Under the pieces are notes generated by a model. It worked only from the letters and a program-made list of their open reading frames with translations. It was not told the origin of the DNA and made no database searches. From contig NZ_BLZR01000001.1 in assembly GCF_014193895.1 (NCBI RefSeq), positions 4,774,001-4,838,000 of the forward strand: a DNA stretch of 64,000 bases, given 5' to 3'. The DNA is from Clostridium fungisolvens. GTDB taxonomy: Bacteria; Bacillota; Clostridia; Clostridiales; Clostridiaceae. This document shows, piece after piece, positions 8,439-17,750 of this stretch; the first letter of the stretch is position 1; every line of letters starts with the position of its first letter. The translations under genes were made by a program, and so were the position numbers.

Positions 8439-9383
8439 TTACTTCTCCTCATCCCTTAGATTTTTGCCTGTAAGTGTTAAGAACACTTCTTCTAGATTAG
8501 GTTCCTCTATTCCTATATTCCTTACTGCAACCTTGTACTCTGCTATAACGTCCAAGATTTCATTTATAGTAAGCGCTTCATTACATATCACTTTAATTTC
8601 ATCACCTAAAACTTCAGTACCTCTTATATTAGGAAGCTTCTTTATTGCAAAGGCTAATTCCTCCAATCTTCCTTGAGCTTTTATCTTAATTACCTTATCA
8701 CTTATTATCATTCTCTTTAATTCTTCTTTATTTCCAAATGCTACTTCTTTACCTAAATCTAATATAAGAATGTTATCACAGAGAAGTTCAACTTCTTCCA
8801 TGTAGTGAGATGTATATATTATTGAGGTGCTATATTCTTTATTCATCTTCTTAACAACTTCAAAAATATGATTTCTTGATTGTGGGTCTACCCCTACAGT
8901 TGGCTCATCCATTATTAATACTTCTGGGTGGTGCATCATTGCTGCAGCTATATTTAGTCTTCTTTTCATTCCACCTGAGTACTTTTTTACTGGATTTTTC
9001 AGGTGATCTTTAAGTGCTGATATTTCTATAGCTTCGTCTATTCTATCCTTAAGCATCTTTCCTCTTAATCCATAGAGGCCTCCCCAGTATTCTAAGTTTT
9101 CCTTTGCATTTAAACCTTCAAATAATGCAATTTCTTGAGGAACTAATCCGATTCTTTCTTTTGCTTTAATTGTTTCTTTACTTATATCATTGCCACCTAT
9201 CAATACTTGACCCTTATCCATTTTCAAGAGTCCAACCATCAAGTTTATTAGTGTAGATTTTCCGGCTCCATTAGGTCCAAGTAGTCCAAATATTTCACCT
9301 TTCTTTATGCTAAATGAAACATTATCTAAAACAAGCTTATCGTTAAATCTCTTTGTTATATTATTTACCTCTACTATATTCAT
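8439..9383 (-). CDS. ABC transporter ATP-binding protein (LnrL/YfiL-like)
   Basis: About 314 residues. Walker A is GLLGPNGAGKSTL, the Q-loop is VPQEIALFEGL, the signature is KYSGGMKRRL, Walker B is VLIMDEPTVGVD and the switch His is in YTSHYMEE. A roughly 80-residue C-terminal extension follows, as in drug-export ATPases of the DrrA/CcmA group. The ATG at 9383 follows AGGAGG with an 8-base spacer; in-frame codons upstream are probably untranslated. It powers the two permeases encoded directly downstream. The layout matches the LnrLMN linearmycin exporter of B. subtilis, but the true substrate is unknown. Confidence 0.9.
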   Translation of the reverse strand: MNIVEVNNITKRFNDKLVLDNVSFSIKKGEIFGLLGPNGAGKSTLINLMVGLLKMDKGQVLIGGNDISKETIKAKERIGLVPQEIALFEGLNAKENLEYWGGLYGLRGKMLKDRIDEAIEISALKDHLKNPVKKYSGGMKRRLNIAAAMMHHPEVLIMDEPTVGVDPQSRNHIFEVVKKMNKEYSTSIIYTSHYMEEVELLCDNILILDLGKEVAFGNKEELKRMIISDKVIKIKAQGRLEELAFAIKKLPNIRGTEVLGDEIKVICNEALTINEILDVIAEYKVAVRNIGIEEPNLEEVFLTLTGKNLRDEEK

Positions 9384-9645
9384 TTCATTATCCTCCTTAT
9401 ATTGAACAGCTAAGACTCTTTTATTCTTCAAATCTAGCTGCATTTAATTCTTATCTATGAGTTAATTATATACTGCTTCCTATTTATTACATATTAGCCT
9501 TGGTCACCATATTGAATGACTTAAGTCATTTATACTTATGCTTTTTGATATTTTTAAACAGGTGTAGCTATACATTATGATTTTTATACTGGTCAATCAC
9601 ATTGAATAAAAGCACTCTATAGATGTAGTATATTTATAAAAATAA

Positions 9646-9672
9646 TTGAGGTCAGGAATTTCCTGACCTCAA
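9646..9672 (-). terminator. Terminator or attenuator between regulator and ABC genes
   Basis: A perfect 13-bp inverted repeat TTGAGGTCAGGAA/TTCCTGACCTCAA sits 4 bases past the response regulator stop and is followed on the minus strand by AATTATTTTTATA. It separates the two-component genes from the ABC genes, so the exporter likely has its own promoter in 9384-9645. Confidence 0.75.
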
Positions 9673-9676
9673 AATT

Positions 9677-10333
9677 CTACTTGATTAAGTTGTTCTTGAA
9701 AGCAAATATAGCTATTTGAGTCCTATCCCTTAAAGCTAATTTAGAAAGTATAGTAGTTATATTATTCTTTATAGTTCCTTCTGTAAGATACATCTTTTCG
9801 CCAATTTCCTTATTGGATAGTCCATTTGCTATTTCTTCTACTATAGTTAATTCTCTTTCAGTGAGCCCTGTTTCTTCTTTTAATTTTTCCTTTATTAAAG
9901 AATCATCTCTATCATTTTCTTTAACTACAAGTTTAGATACTATATCTGGATGGACAACTATATTTCCTCCAAAAGCTGCCTTTATTCCTCCATATATTAA
10001 GTCATAAGAGCTATCCTTGAGCAAATATCCAGATGCACCATTCTTTAGAGCTTCCTCAATATACTCGCTGTCTTTAAAGGTAGTTAGTATAAGTATCTTT
10101 GTTTCGGCATTTAGCTTTTTTATAAGTTTTGTTCCTAAAACTCCATCGCAATTATCCATTCTTATGTCCATTAGTACTACATCAACCTTATTTGATTTAC
10201 AGAATTCATATGCTATATGGCCATCCTCGCATAAAGCCAATACTTCTATATCTTCATAAGTTGAAAGTATTATCTTTAAACCTTCTCTTATCAACTTTTC
10301 ATCATCCACTATAATTATCTTTATCTTATCCAA
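9677..10333 (-). CDS. NarL/LuxR-family response regulator (LnrK/YfiK-like)
   Basis: A 218-residue protein with an N-terminal receiver domain: acidic pair DDE near residue 10, phospho-acceptor Asp in VVLMDIRMDNCDG, and Lys in YLLKDSSYD. A C-terminal LuxR-type helix-turn-helix follows: LTERELTIVEEIANGLSNKE. It lies 20 bases behind the cognate kinase gene. By analogy with LnrK it would activate the downstream ABC operon when the kinase senses a membrane-active compound. No operator was identified. Confidence 0.92.
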   Translation of the reverse strand: MDKIKIIIVDDEKLIREGLKIILSTYEDIEVLALCEDGHIAYEFCKSNKVDVVLMDIRMDNCDGVLGTKLIKKLNAETKILILTTFKDSEYIEEALKNGASGYLLKDSSYDLIYGGIKAAFGGNIVVHPDIVSKLVVKENDRDDSLIKEKLKEETGLTERELTIVEEIANGLSNKEIGEKMYLTEGTIKNNITTILSKLALRDRTQIAIFAFKNNLIK

Positions 10334-10353
10334 CTATACCCCCCCTAACATAT

Positions 10354-11517
10354 TTATACTTCATCTAAACTAAGCTTACCTTTGTCCATAGTAACAATAA
10401 GTTCAAATCCTTTATTAATCTCAGTGAAGTATTCCACAGTTCCTCCCCACACAGAAACTCTTTCTTTAATACTAGAAAGCCCAACACCGGGCACCACATC
10501 ATTACAGCCCTTCCCGTTATCTTTTAGATGCATCCTAAAATAATCATCTAAGAAATTTAAAAACACCCTTATCTCTGTTGCTTTTCCATGTCTTACTGAG
10601 TTTGATAGAAACTCTTGGATTATTCTATATATAACCATGGTTTGATCTGAATTTAGTTTCCATACATTATCAGATACTCTAAACCTAACTTTTACCGCAG
10701 TAAGTTTCTCAAAGTTTTTAATCATTTCAGAAATAGCAATTACGCCTTCATACTCTTCAAGCTCCCGTGGTTTCATAGCTCTTACTGCAGCTCGTACTCT
10801 TTCCATACTTTCCTTAGAGAATTGGCCCAGGCTTTTAGCCATTTGGCTAGCTGTTTCTCCATCTTTTTCTGCTATCTTTTCTATTGCTCCAAGCTGAATT
10901 ATTATAGTAGATAATGCATGTCCAACATTGTCATGAATTTCCCTCGATACTCTATTTCTTTCCCTTAAAAGTGTTATCTCTTCTATTGTGTTTGCATAAG
11001 CTTCGAGTTCCATATTAACCTTTTTTAATTCTTCATCTTTTTCTCTTAATTTATCATATAAATCCTGAGCTTCTATTTTTCTATACTCTTCATTTTTAAC
11101 CTTATCCAAAATTATAATTAAAGGTACGGCTACTATTGCCCATCCAAGTATTTTATCTAAGTTTTGGTTATATAATAAAGTAGTAACAAATAAAGCATAA
11201 AATATCCAATACATCTTTTTTAGGTTATATATTATATCTAATAGAGGTAACACAAAAATAAACTCACCAAATATACCACCTAAACTATATAATTTATATG
11301 CCAATAAAGTTTCAATAGTAATAGATATAATTATAAATGCATATTTCCTAGGCAACATGAAATATCTTACTTGATTATTTATTATATATAATAATAAAAA
11401 TACTATATCAAAAACATCTATCCTATCTCCATTATGTGAAAAAGCTAATATGAATATAAAAATATATATGTATCTTAAAAATATTATTGATTCTTCCTGC
11501 TCAAATTTACTAGACAT
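10354..11517 (-). CDS. Membrane sensor histidine kinase, HisKA_3 class (LnrJ/YfiJ-like)
   Basis: About 387 residues; the ATG at 11517 follows AGGAGG by 5 bases. The N-terminal 140 residues form five to six membrane helices with almost no extracytoplasmic domain, as in intramembrane-sensing kinases. A coiled-coil linker precedes the dimerisation motif REIHDNVGHALS (phospho-acceptor His), and a HATPase_c domain follows with N-box FLSNSVRHGKA and G-box DNGKGCND. It pairs with the NarL regulator just downstream. The stimulus is inferred to be a membrane-active agent detected in the bilayer. Confidence 0.9.
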   Translation of the reverse strand: MSSKFEQEESIIFLRYIYIFIFILAFSHNGDRIDVFDIVFLLLYIINNQVRYFMLPRKYAFIIISITIETLLAYKLYSLGGIFGEFIFVLPLLDIIYNLKKMYWIFYALFVTTLLYNQNLDKILGWAIVAVPLIIILDKVKNEEYRKIEAQDLYDKLREKDEELKKVNMELEAYANTIEEITLLRERNRVSREIHDNVGHALSTIIIQLGAIEKIAEKDGETASQMAKSLGQFSKESMERVRAAVRAMKPRELEEYEGVIAISEMIKNFEKLTAVKVRFRVSDNVWKLNSDQTMVIYRIIQEFLSNSVRHGKATEIRVFLNFLDDYFRMHLKDNGKGCNDVVPGVGLSSIKERVSVWGGTVEYFTEINKGFELIVTMDKGKLSLDEV

Positions 11518-11670
11518 ATATCCTCCTAAAATTTTCATATTATCTTTATATAGTACAACTTAATAACATTTATATCCAGTATGTTCCATTTACAATTTTT
11601 AAAAAATTTACTGCTATTAAATTAAATATGAATTTGTATTAATTACATTTTTATATAAGAGGTGATTAAT

Positions 11671-12096
11671 TTGGTTAAAATAACTAATATTGAAGCTTAC
11701 TTAAGAGAACATAGTATCAGCCCTTCCTATCAAAGAAAGAGAATTTTTGAATATCTAAATGAAAGACAAAATCATCCTAATGTAAATCAAATTTATGAAG
11801 AATTAGTTAAGGATATACCTACACTTTCAAAAACTACTGTATATAATACTCTAAACATGTTTGTTGAAAAGAAGCTTGTAGAAGCTATCACAATAGAAGG
11901 AAACGAAATAAGATATGACTTATTTAATCCAGAAGCTCATGGACATTTTAAGTGTGAAAATTGCGGCACAGTTTATGATATAGACATGGATATAAATATT
12001 TCTAATATTAAAACCTTAGAGGGTTTTCAAGTGAAAGAACAATCCTTTCATTTTAAAGGTATATGCAAAAATTGCTTATGTAATAAGGATGAATAA
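11671..12096 (+). CDS. perR: Fur-family regulator, PerR-like
   Basis: About 141 residues with an N-terminal winged helix and a C-terminal dimerisation domain. Two CxxC pairs (CENC and CKNC) form the structural zinc site. The sensing-site pattern HPN...RYDLFNPEAHGHFKC carries Asp in the position where PerR has Asp and Fur usually has Glu, which favours a peroxide sensor. The TTG at 11671 is preferred, with AGAGGTGAT upstream; a GTG at 11662 overlaps that site. The window carries likely targets: Dps, rubrerythrin, SOD and ahpCF, the last with a PerR-box-like palindrome. Confidence 0.75.
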   Translation: MVKITNIEAYLREHSISPSYQRKRIFEYLNERQNHPNVNQIYEELVKDIPTLSKTTVYNTLNMFVEKKLVEAITIEGNEIRYDLFNPEAHGHFKCENCGTVYDIDMDINISNIKTLEGFQVKEQSFHFKGICKNCLCNKDE

Positions 12097-12125
12097 TCAG
12101 GCCAACTTTTTAAATATAATTTTTT

Positions 12126-12176
12126 AGATATAGGATAGTTAGCATAAATTGCAACTATATCCTATATCTTTTTTAT
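12126..12176 (+). terminator. Terminator of the perR-like gene
   Basis: A 12-bp perfect stem, AGATATAGGATA with TATCCTATATCT, is followed by TTTTTTATA. The remaining 185 bases before the ger operon end hold only a 40-codon open frame without a ribosome binding site. Confidence 0.8.
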
Positions 12177-12361
12177 ATAATATAATTCCAAATATAATCA
12201 ATATTAATAGTGTAATATATATTGCAATATGATAATCATAAAGCAAACTAAATTTGAAAAAAATAAAAGACTGCGGGAGCAACTTAAAATTAATTATACA
12301 GATATTTTAACACCAATAAAAAGTTTGACTTATTTCATATACAACCTCTAACACTATGATA

Positions 12362-13498
12362 TTAACGTATCAATCCATAATTGTTGATATCAACTTTAAC
12401 ATTAACATTAAAAGTTACATCTTTATATTCCTTTTCCCACTTAACTTTCTCCCAATAGTTATTATATTTTGAACGTATAATATCCCCTATCCCTAGAGGG
12501 TCACTTCCTACTTCTTGTGTATATTGCAATGTATTCTCACATTTCTCTTTGATCTCCCTAGCCAGTTCATCTTCAATGGATTTTTGAGCAGTTTCATCAT
12601 ATTTATTAAGCCACTTATATTCTGAAAGAATTACTTTAAAATTTAAAGATATGTCAATAGTCGGTTTATCATCTATAAGTCTAGCTTTAAGACTACGTTT
12701 TACTGTTTTAATATTAACAGCACATCCACTTTTATTATTTTCACCTTTTGGGTTTAATGCATTCTTTGAAATAAATACAGATTTTTTCGCTTTCCCCATC
12801 ATTGCTAATAATAAGGCTGTTTGCTCAGTGTCAATCTTTCCCACCATCTTATCATCTAAAAAAAGAGCAGAACCAATAATTGCAATCCCTTTGCCCTTTT
12901 TGCGTTCAATTTTTATAATAGGCGTTATTGGATCTATACCTGGCGCAAAATAATCAGTAGTAAAACGAAAAATTCTTGTTTCTGGTATATTTGATGATTT
13001 AATATTGCTTCTAATTAATTGATGAAGATATATTGAAGGCAAAGGTGGCTTATCACCAAATGTTTGTGCCTGTTCAAATAAATCCTTGGGACTTCCTTCT
13101 ACTACCACTACATGCGCAATAGTTGGATCTGTTGGTTCACGTTCAAGTATTTCTAATAAACTATGAACTCCTCTTTCAGCCAGTGAATCAGATATGAGAA
13201 CTTGTTGAATTTTTCCGCCTTCAATATATTTAGATGATGTCTTTCTTGCTTCTTCTCTAAATTCCCTCAATAAATTAGCAGTACCATATATTAGTTCTGT
13301 TTTTTCTGTTGCCCTTTCATCAAGTACAGGTATAGTAAAACACATTAGCAGCTCATCTTCATCTGCTATTTCAAAACCTACTTGTAATGCAAAACCAGAT
13401 TCCTCATATATCTTTTGATCCCAGCATCCAGTAGTATTCAATAGCATTATTACTATTAATATAAGGCAAATCATATTTCTTATTTTCAATAAATTCAC
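12362..13498 (-). CDS. gerKC: Spore germination lipoprotein, Ger(x)C family
   Basis: A 378-residue C subunit of a GerA-type nutrient germinant receptor. It has a lipoprotein signal peptide ending in the lipobox LLNTTGCWDQ, and the family's conserved N-terminal domain beginning WDQKIYEESGFALQVG. It is anchored to the outer face of the spore inner membrane. The GTG start overlaps the GerB stop codon by 4 bases (GTGA), so it is translationally coupled. It is the third gene of a standard A-B-C operon. Confidence 0.9.
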   Translation of the reverse strand: MNLLKIRNMICLILIVIMLLNTTGCWDQKIYEESGFALQVGFEIADEDELLMCFTIPVLDERATEKTELIYGTANLLREFREEARKTSSKYIEGGKIQQVLISDSLAERGVHSLLEILEREPTDPTIAHVVVVEGSPKDLFEQAQTFGDKPPLPSIYLHQLIRSNIKSSNIPETRIFRFTTDYFAPGIDPITPIIKIERKKGKGIAIIGSALFLDDKMVGKIDTEQTALLLAMMGKAKKSVFISKNALNPKGENNKSGCAVNIKTVKRSLKARLIDDKPTIDISLNFKVILSEYKWLNKYDETAQKSIEDELAREIKEKCENTLQYTQEVGSDPLGIGDIIRSKYNNYWEKVKWEKEYKDVTFNVNVKVDINNYGLIR

Positions 13499-14565
13499 CG
13501 CTTTCTTAAATGAGATATAAAAAATGTTACTATAGTCATAACTATAAAAATCATACCCATTATTCCCGAATATGCTGAGTATCTATATGTAGCTTCAAAA
13601 CTTTTTGGTATTCTACTTGCTATTATTTCTAATAAAATTATAAAAGTAATTAACCATCCTTGTCTTTTTATTTTAAATAGCATGGATGCACTATAATATG
13701 TTGCATAAAGGTAAGCTCTTGCTGCTCCGCCCATCGTTGGAAGCCAAAATAGCATATATACTGTATCTAACCTTTCAATAACAGGCATGGCTATTGATTG
13801 TTCTATATTATAGATAGGAAATACTAACATACCTAACTTTACTTCTCCGAAAAACATAGTTGATATCATTACTATTCCAGTATAATATGCTATAGTAAAT
13901 AGCATACCTATTACTATTTTCTTGCTGATATTTTCCTTATCCTTTATTTTCGGATAAAATAATGTTACTAATTCAAAACCAAGGTACGCATATATGGTTA
14001 GATTTACATTTTTTATTATGGGAATTAACCCCGCTTTACCAATTGGCATTATATAAGTAAATCTTAAATCCTTAATTATTAGAAAAAGAGTCATAACTAA
14101 TATCAAATATGCAATAAACAGCAAAGTAGCAAACCTGCATATTAATTTTAGACCCTTTATCATAGCATAAATCGTTGGAATTAAAATTACTATTGTTGTT
14201 ACAAGCTGCGGAGTAAACCTAAGAATAATAATACTAACTGTTTCAGTGAAAATTCTTATAGTTATTGCGGTAATAAACATTAAGTATAATTCAGTAAAAA
14301 TATTTAATGCATAGCCAAGAATATTGCCGTATACTAGTATATTTATTTCAAAAATCGTCTTATTTTTATATTTTTTCAATAGGGAAACAATTAATAAAGC
14401 TAAAATTAAACATAGAATTCCACCAAAAAGCACTGAAATCCAACCATCATGCCCTACTTCAGCTACAATGGTGGATGGCAAAGACAAAATTCCTATACCA
14501 ATTTGCGCAGATATTATAAAGGCTGCTAATTGTTTGGATGTAATATCTAGTCTTGTATCACTCAT
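13495..14565 (-). CDS. gerKB: Spore germination receptor permease subunit, GerAB family
   Basis: A 356-residue integral membrane protein with about ten helices and the APC-superfamily fold of GerB subunits. It opens with ISSKQ-type residues (here ITSKQLAAFIISAQIGIGIL), where the broken helix binds the germinant in related proteins. It overlaps the A-subunit gene by 8 bases and the C-subunit gene by 4, so the three are one operon. AGAGGAAATAAAG precedes the start. The germinant, probably an amino acid, cannot be deduced. Confidence 0.92.
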   Translation of the reverse strand: MSDTRLDITSKQLAAFIISAQIGIGILSLPSTIVAEVGHDGWISVLFGGILCLILALLIVSLLKKYKNKTIFEINILVYGNILGYALNIFTELYLMFITAITIRIFTETVSIIILRFTPQLVTTIVILIPTIYAMIKGLKLICRFATLLFIAYLILVMTLFLIIKDLRFTYIMPIGKAGLIPIIKNVNLTIYAYLGFELVTLFYPKIKDKENISKKIVIGMLFTIAYYTGIVMISTMFFGEVKLGMLVFPIYNIEQSIAMPVIERLDTVYMLFWLPTMGGAARAYLYATYYSASMLFKIKRQGWLITFIILLEIIASRIPKSFEATYRYSAYSGIMGMIFIVMTIVTFFISHLRKR

Positions 14566-16024
14566 CTTTATTTCCTCTTTTTTTATCTATAGGATTTGGC
14601 ATATGTGGTCTTCTTTTCATAAATTGAACTGGTAATCTTATAAAACTATCTTTTAAATCACTTAGTTTGAAAGGTAATATTGGCATAAAATATGGCTGGC
14701 CTAAAGATTCTAAAGATAATAAATGCATAAGTAACACTACTAAACATACTATTAGTCCAATTATTCCAAATAAAGATGACATAAACAATATGCCAATTCT
14801 AAGTACTAAAGTGCCTAACCCAAACTCATAGCTCGGAATAATAAAAGAAGCTATTGTAGTTATCCCAATGATAATAATAAATAGATTGCTAACTATACCT
14901 GCTTCTACTGCTGCCTGACCAATTATAATACCACCAACTACTCCTATTGTTGATCCTATATAAGTTGGTAACCTAATAGCTGCCTCCTTCAACATTTGAA
15001 TTGTAAGTTCCATCAAAATGGCCTCTACAATTGGAGGAAAGGCAACTTTTGACCTTGATTGTCCAAGTTGCACCAGCAGGTTTAGAGGAACTAGATAATA
15101 ATGAAATGAAGTAATTGCAATATATAAACCTGGCAATATTAAAGTTATTATTAATCCTAATATTCGGACTAGTCGTATCAATGTAGATGATATCCAATTA
15201 CTACTATAATCATCAGGGCTTTGTAAAAAAGAAAAAAATGAAACTGGTGCTATTAATGCATGGGGAGTTCCATCAAGTAATATTACAATTCGCCCTTCCA
15301 AGAGAGCTGCTAAAGTTTTATCAACCCTCTGAGTCGATAAATATTGTGGAAATATTGAGTATTTTGAATCTGTTATAAATTGCTGAACACTACCTGATGA
15401 CAGTACCCCATCAGTATCAATACTAGTAATTTTATTATATAATGTATTTATTAACTCTGGGTTTGCTATTCCTTTAATATACACGATCGATATACTTTGA
15501 TTAGTAATAGTTCCTAATACAATAGTTTTAATCTTCAAATTATGATTTTTTATGTTTCGTCTTAAAAGTGTTATGTTAGTATCCAAAGATTCAATAAAAC
15601 CATCATGAGGGCTGCGAACATTTTTTTCTCCAATTGGCTCGCTTATAGCTCTATCCTTAATCTCTATCATATTGCATATAACTGCAAAACTAGCACCTTC
15701 CACAAGGAACACAGTCTTTCCGTCCATAATTGCTTTAACTACAGTATTAATATCATCGCCTAGTGAAAGATTTGATGATGGCAGATAGTCAATAATTTCT
15801 TTACTACATAATATAGAGTAGTCCATAGCCATCAATGGCTTTATAAAATCTCTTTGAAGTAAATCATTATTAACAAAATCTTTAATAAATATAAAACATC
15901 CTTTTTTCATCTCTTTTAACATTATTGTTTTCTTTACAATATCTGGACAGTCATCTATATATCTATCTATTGTGTTTAAGTTATCGAATAGGTTAAGTGA
16001 TATACTTGTTTTGGGAAACATCAT
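14558..16024 (-). CDS. gerKA: Spore germination receptor A subunit, GerA family
   Basis: A 488-residue protein. The N-terminal cytoplasmic part (about 1-260) carries family motifs such as SPHDGFIESLDTNITLLRR and FPQYLSTQRVDK. The membrane part contains PPIVEAILMELTIQMLKEA and ends in a basic tail (MKRRPHMPNP). With GerB and GerC it forms the germinant-gated channel. Two adjacent ATGs (16024 and 16021) are possible; GAGG lies about 9 bases upstream. Forespore (sigma-G) expression is expected for the family. GAATA followed by an ATATAATA segment upstream is only a weak candidate. Confidence 0.92.
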   Translation of the reverse strand: MMFPKTSISLNLFDNLNTIDRYIDDCPDIVKKTIMLKEMKKGCFIFIKDFVNNDLLQRDFIKPLMAMDYSILCSKEIIDYLPSSNLSLGDDINTVVKAIMDGKTVFLVEGASFAVICNMIEIKDRAISEPIGEKNVRSPHDGFIESLDTNITLLRRNIKNHNLKIKTIVLGTITNQSISIVYIKGIANPELINTLYNKITSIDTDGVLSSGSVQQFITDSKYSIFPQYLSTQRVDKTLAALLEGRIVILLDGTPHALIAPVSFFSFLQSPDDYSSNWISSTLIRLVRILGLIITLILPGLYIAITSFHYYLVPLNLLVQLGQSRSKVAFPPIVEAILMELTIQMLKEAAIRLPTYIGSTIGVVGGIIIGQAAVEAGIVSNLFIIIIGITTIASFIIPSYEFGLGTLVLRIGILFMSSLFGIIGLIVCLVVLLMHLLSLESLGQPYFMPILPFKLSDLKDSFIRLPVQFMKRRPHMPNPIDKKRGNKDE

Positions 16025-16333
16025 TACTCACATCCTCAAATAAGTAAATTAGGGCATTAATATTATATTTTCTCAATTACATGAATTTATTCTAAATTCT
16101 ATTACGCCATTATAAACCTTACTTGATTTAAACACTTTAACGATACTCTCTCTCATTTCATTAATTTTATCCTATCCCAGCGTATTCAAATTAAAATTAT
16201 TATAAAGTTATAATTAACATAAAATAGTGTTAGCTTTAATTTACTACTATATTACGCAAATATTACGAGTGCTAAATGGTTATACTTTATTATGTCTTCA
16301 TATAAAAAATAGTAATTAATAAGGAGGGTTTTT
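16025..16333. other. Divergent intergenic region between ger operon and dps
   Basis: These 309 bases carry the promoters of the ger operon (minus) and dps (plus). The dps ribosome binding site AAGGAGG is clear, and TATACT near 16280 may be its -10 box, but no convincing -35 or PerR box was seen. No coding sequence or strong hairpin was found. Confidence 0.5.
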
Positions 16334-16810
16334 ATGGGTAAAAATTATATTGGTTTAGAAAAAGATGGTATAGAAACTGTTGTTAGAGAATTGAATAAGT
16401 ATCTTTCGAACTTAAATATTATATATACTAAACTTCACAATCTTCATTGGAATATAAAAGGTGCTGCTTTCTTTGAACTTCACACAAAGTTTGAAGAATA
16501 TTACGATAAAGTAAATACAGATCTAGATGCCGTTGCAGAAAGAATATTAACTTTAGGTCATACTCCAGCTGCTTCTTTAAAAGAGTATCTAAGTCTATCC
16601 ACAATAGCTGAAAGAGAAAGCAAAGATGTTACACCTGAAGATTCGATAGAAGTTATAAGAAAAGATTTTTCATTATTATTAGAAGCTTCAAGAAATATAC
16701 TTAAACTTGCAGAGGATGCAAATGACCAAGGTACAGTTGATCTTATGTCAGGATTTATATCTAAATATGAGAAGAATTTATGGATGTTAACCGCATTTAC
16801 TAAAAGTTAG
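16334..16810 (+). CDS. dps: Dps-family ferritin-like DNA-protecting protein
   Basis: A 158-residue four-helix protein. The Dps ferroxidase signature is present: NLHWNIKGAAFFELH followed by HTKFEEYYDKVNTDLDAVAER, giving the inter-subunit His and Asp/Glu iron ligands. It forms a dodecamer that oxidises Fe(II) with peroxide and stores it. AAGGAGGG precedes the ATG. It sits between a PerR-like gene and the rubrerythrin/SOD pair, consistent with an oxidative-stress cluster. Confidence 0.9.
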   Translation: MGKNYIGLEKDGIETVVRELNKYLSNLNIIYTKLHNLHWNIKGAAFFELHTKFEEYYDKVNTDLDAVAERILTLGHTPAASLKEYLSLSTIAERESKDVTPEDSIEVIRKDFSLLLEASRNILKLAEDANDQGTVDLMSGFISKYEKNLWMLTAFTKS

Positions 16811-16812
16811 AC

Positions 16813-16837
16813 TTCGGATTAAAGTGTTTCATCTTTA
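16813..16837 (+). repeat. Detached right end of the 95-bp element
   Basis: TTCGGATTAAAGTGTTTCAT and the five bases after it repeat almost exactly at the right end of the adjacent full copy (TTCAGATTAAAGTGTTTCAT at 16912-16931). It begins 3 bases past the dps stop, so a truncated copy lies directly next to a complete one. Confidence 0.65.
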
Positions 16838-16932
16838 GATGAACCACTTCATAATTAAATTTATATTTTCAAATTCTCCTCTCAGAACCCAGAGGAGTTT
16901 TGAAAATAAGCTTCAGATTAAAGTGTTTCATC
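16838..16932 (+). repeat. 95-bp nested-hairpin element, full copy A
   Basis: The ends GATGAACCACTT and AAGTGTTTCATC pair with one mismatch. TATTTTCAAA pairs with TTTTGAAAATA. The apical hairpin is CTCCTCT, loop CAGAACCC, AGAGGAG. The full copy at 18403-18497 in inverse orientation has exactly the same length. Most differences in stems are paired, compensatory changes, so the folded form is what is conserved. It lies in the 3' flank of dps, before its terminator. Confidence 0.8.
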
Positions 16933-16938
16933 TTTAAT

Positions 16939-16981
16939 AAAAGCACTGCTATATCTTTAAAAGATTTAGTAGTGCTTTTTA
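16939..16981 (+). terminator. Terminator of dps
   Basis: AAAAGCACTGCTA pairs with TAGTAGTGCTTTT (one G-T pair), followed by a T run. It lies just past the 95-bp element. Confidence 0.75.
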
Positions 16982-17072
16982 CTGCATAGCTTTAAAATCT
17001 AGATTCATTCTCAAAGATATCTAGCTTATTAATATACAATTTTGTTCAAATTATGAATACTTATTATCTTAT

Positions 17073-17639
17073 TTATTCAAAAGCCTTAAACACATCTCTA
17101 CCAGCACCACAAATTGGGCACTTTTCAACATTATCACCAATTTCAGTATAGCCACAGATTGGGCAAACATACATTGTAGCTATATCTAAATCTTTGCCTT
17201 GTTTTGCAGTTTCTTGCGCAAATTCAAATATCTTTGCATGAACTTTTTCTGCTTCTAATGCATAATTGAAGGATCTTTGCGCATCTTTCTCTTCTTGATA
17301 TCTTGCTGTTTCAAGATAAACAGGATACATTTGCTTTATTTCATGCAATTCTCCATCAATAGCACCTTGTAGATTCTCAATAATATTTGTGTGACCAAAC
17401 ACTGCTCCTGCTACGACAGTATTATCTCCCACTTGTTCTTTTAATACATTAAAGTGATTCTTTGCATGAGCCCATTCTGCATAAGCAACAGCTCTAAATA
17501 GCTTACCTATATTAGGATACCCGTCCTTTTCAGCTGAATCTCCCCATATAAGATATCTCATATGAGCCATACTTTCTCCACCATACGCTGAACGTAAAAA
17601 GTCAGCAGTCATTGCATTGTTTACTGCCAATATAGACAC
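17073..17639 (-). CDS. rbr: Rubrerythrin
   Basis: A 188-residue peroxide-scavenging protein. The N-terminal ferritin-like domain holds the diiron site (AYGGESMAHMRYL, EWAHAKNHF, DGELHEI, EAEKVHAKIFE). The C-terminal rubredoxin domain has YVCPICGYTEIG and EKCPICGAG, whose four Cys bind one iron. This is the classical domain order. It reduces hydrogen peroxide to water with electrons from NADH through other carriers. It is divergent from sod, and the shared 162-base region holds an inverted repeat. Confidence 0.95.
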   Translation of the reverse strand: MSILAVNNAMTADFLRSAYGGESMAHMRYLIWGDSAEKDGYPNIGKLFRAVAYAEWAHAKNHFNVLKEQVGDNTVVAGAVFGHTNIIENLQGAIDGELHEIKQMYPVYLETARYQEEKDAQRSFNYALEAEKVHAKIFEFAQETAKQGKDLDIATMYVCPICGYTEIGDNVEKCPICGAGRDVFKAFE

Positions 17640-17724
17640 ATCCTCTCAAATTATAATTACATTGGTATTATTAACTACGACAAAAAATATATACCTGATT
17701 ATGTAAACCTAATTTGTAATATCC

Positions 17725-17750
17725 AAAGTTATAATTTTGCTTATAACTTT
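17725..17750. promoter_or_regulatory. Inverted repeat in the rbr/sod divergent region
   Basis: AAAGTTATAA and TTATAACTTT form perfect 10-bp arms around a 6-base spacer. TTATAA is the outer half of a PerR box (TTATAATnATTATAA), but the spacing is wrong for a canonical site. A second TTATAATT lies near 17650. It could be an operator shared by both genes. Confidence 0.4.

Noticed and set aside
12229..12351. A 40-codon plus-strand frame after the perR-like gene (KFEKNKRLREQLKINYTD).
   Set aside because: It has no ribosome binding site, an in-frame stop just upstream and no recognised family; it could be a remnant but is too short to support.
16025..16160. A sigma-G promoter for the ger operon (GAATA followed by ATATAATA on the minus strand).
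   Set aside because: Sigma-G control is expected for the family, but the match is weak in such A+T-rich sequence, so it is not listed as a feature.
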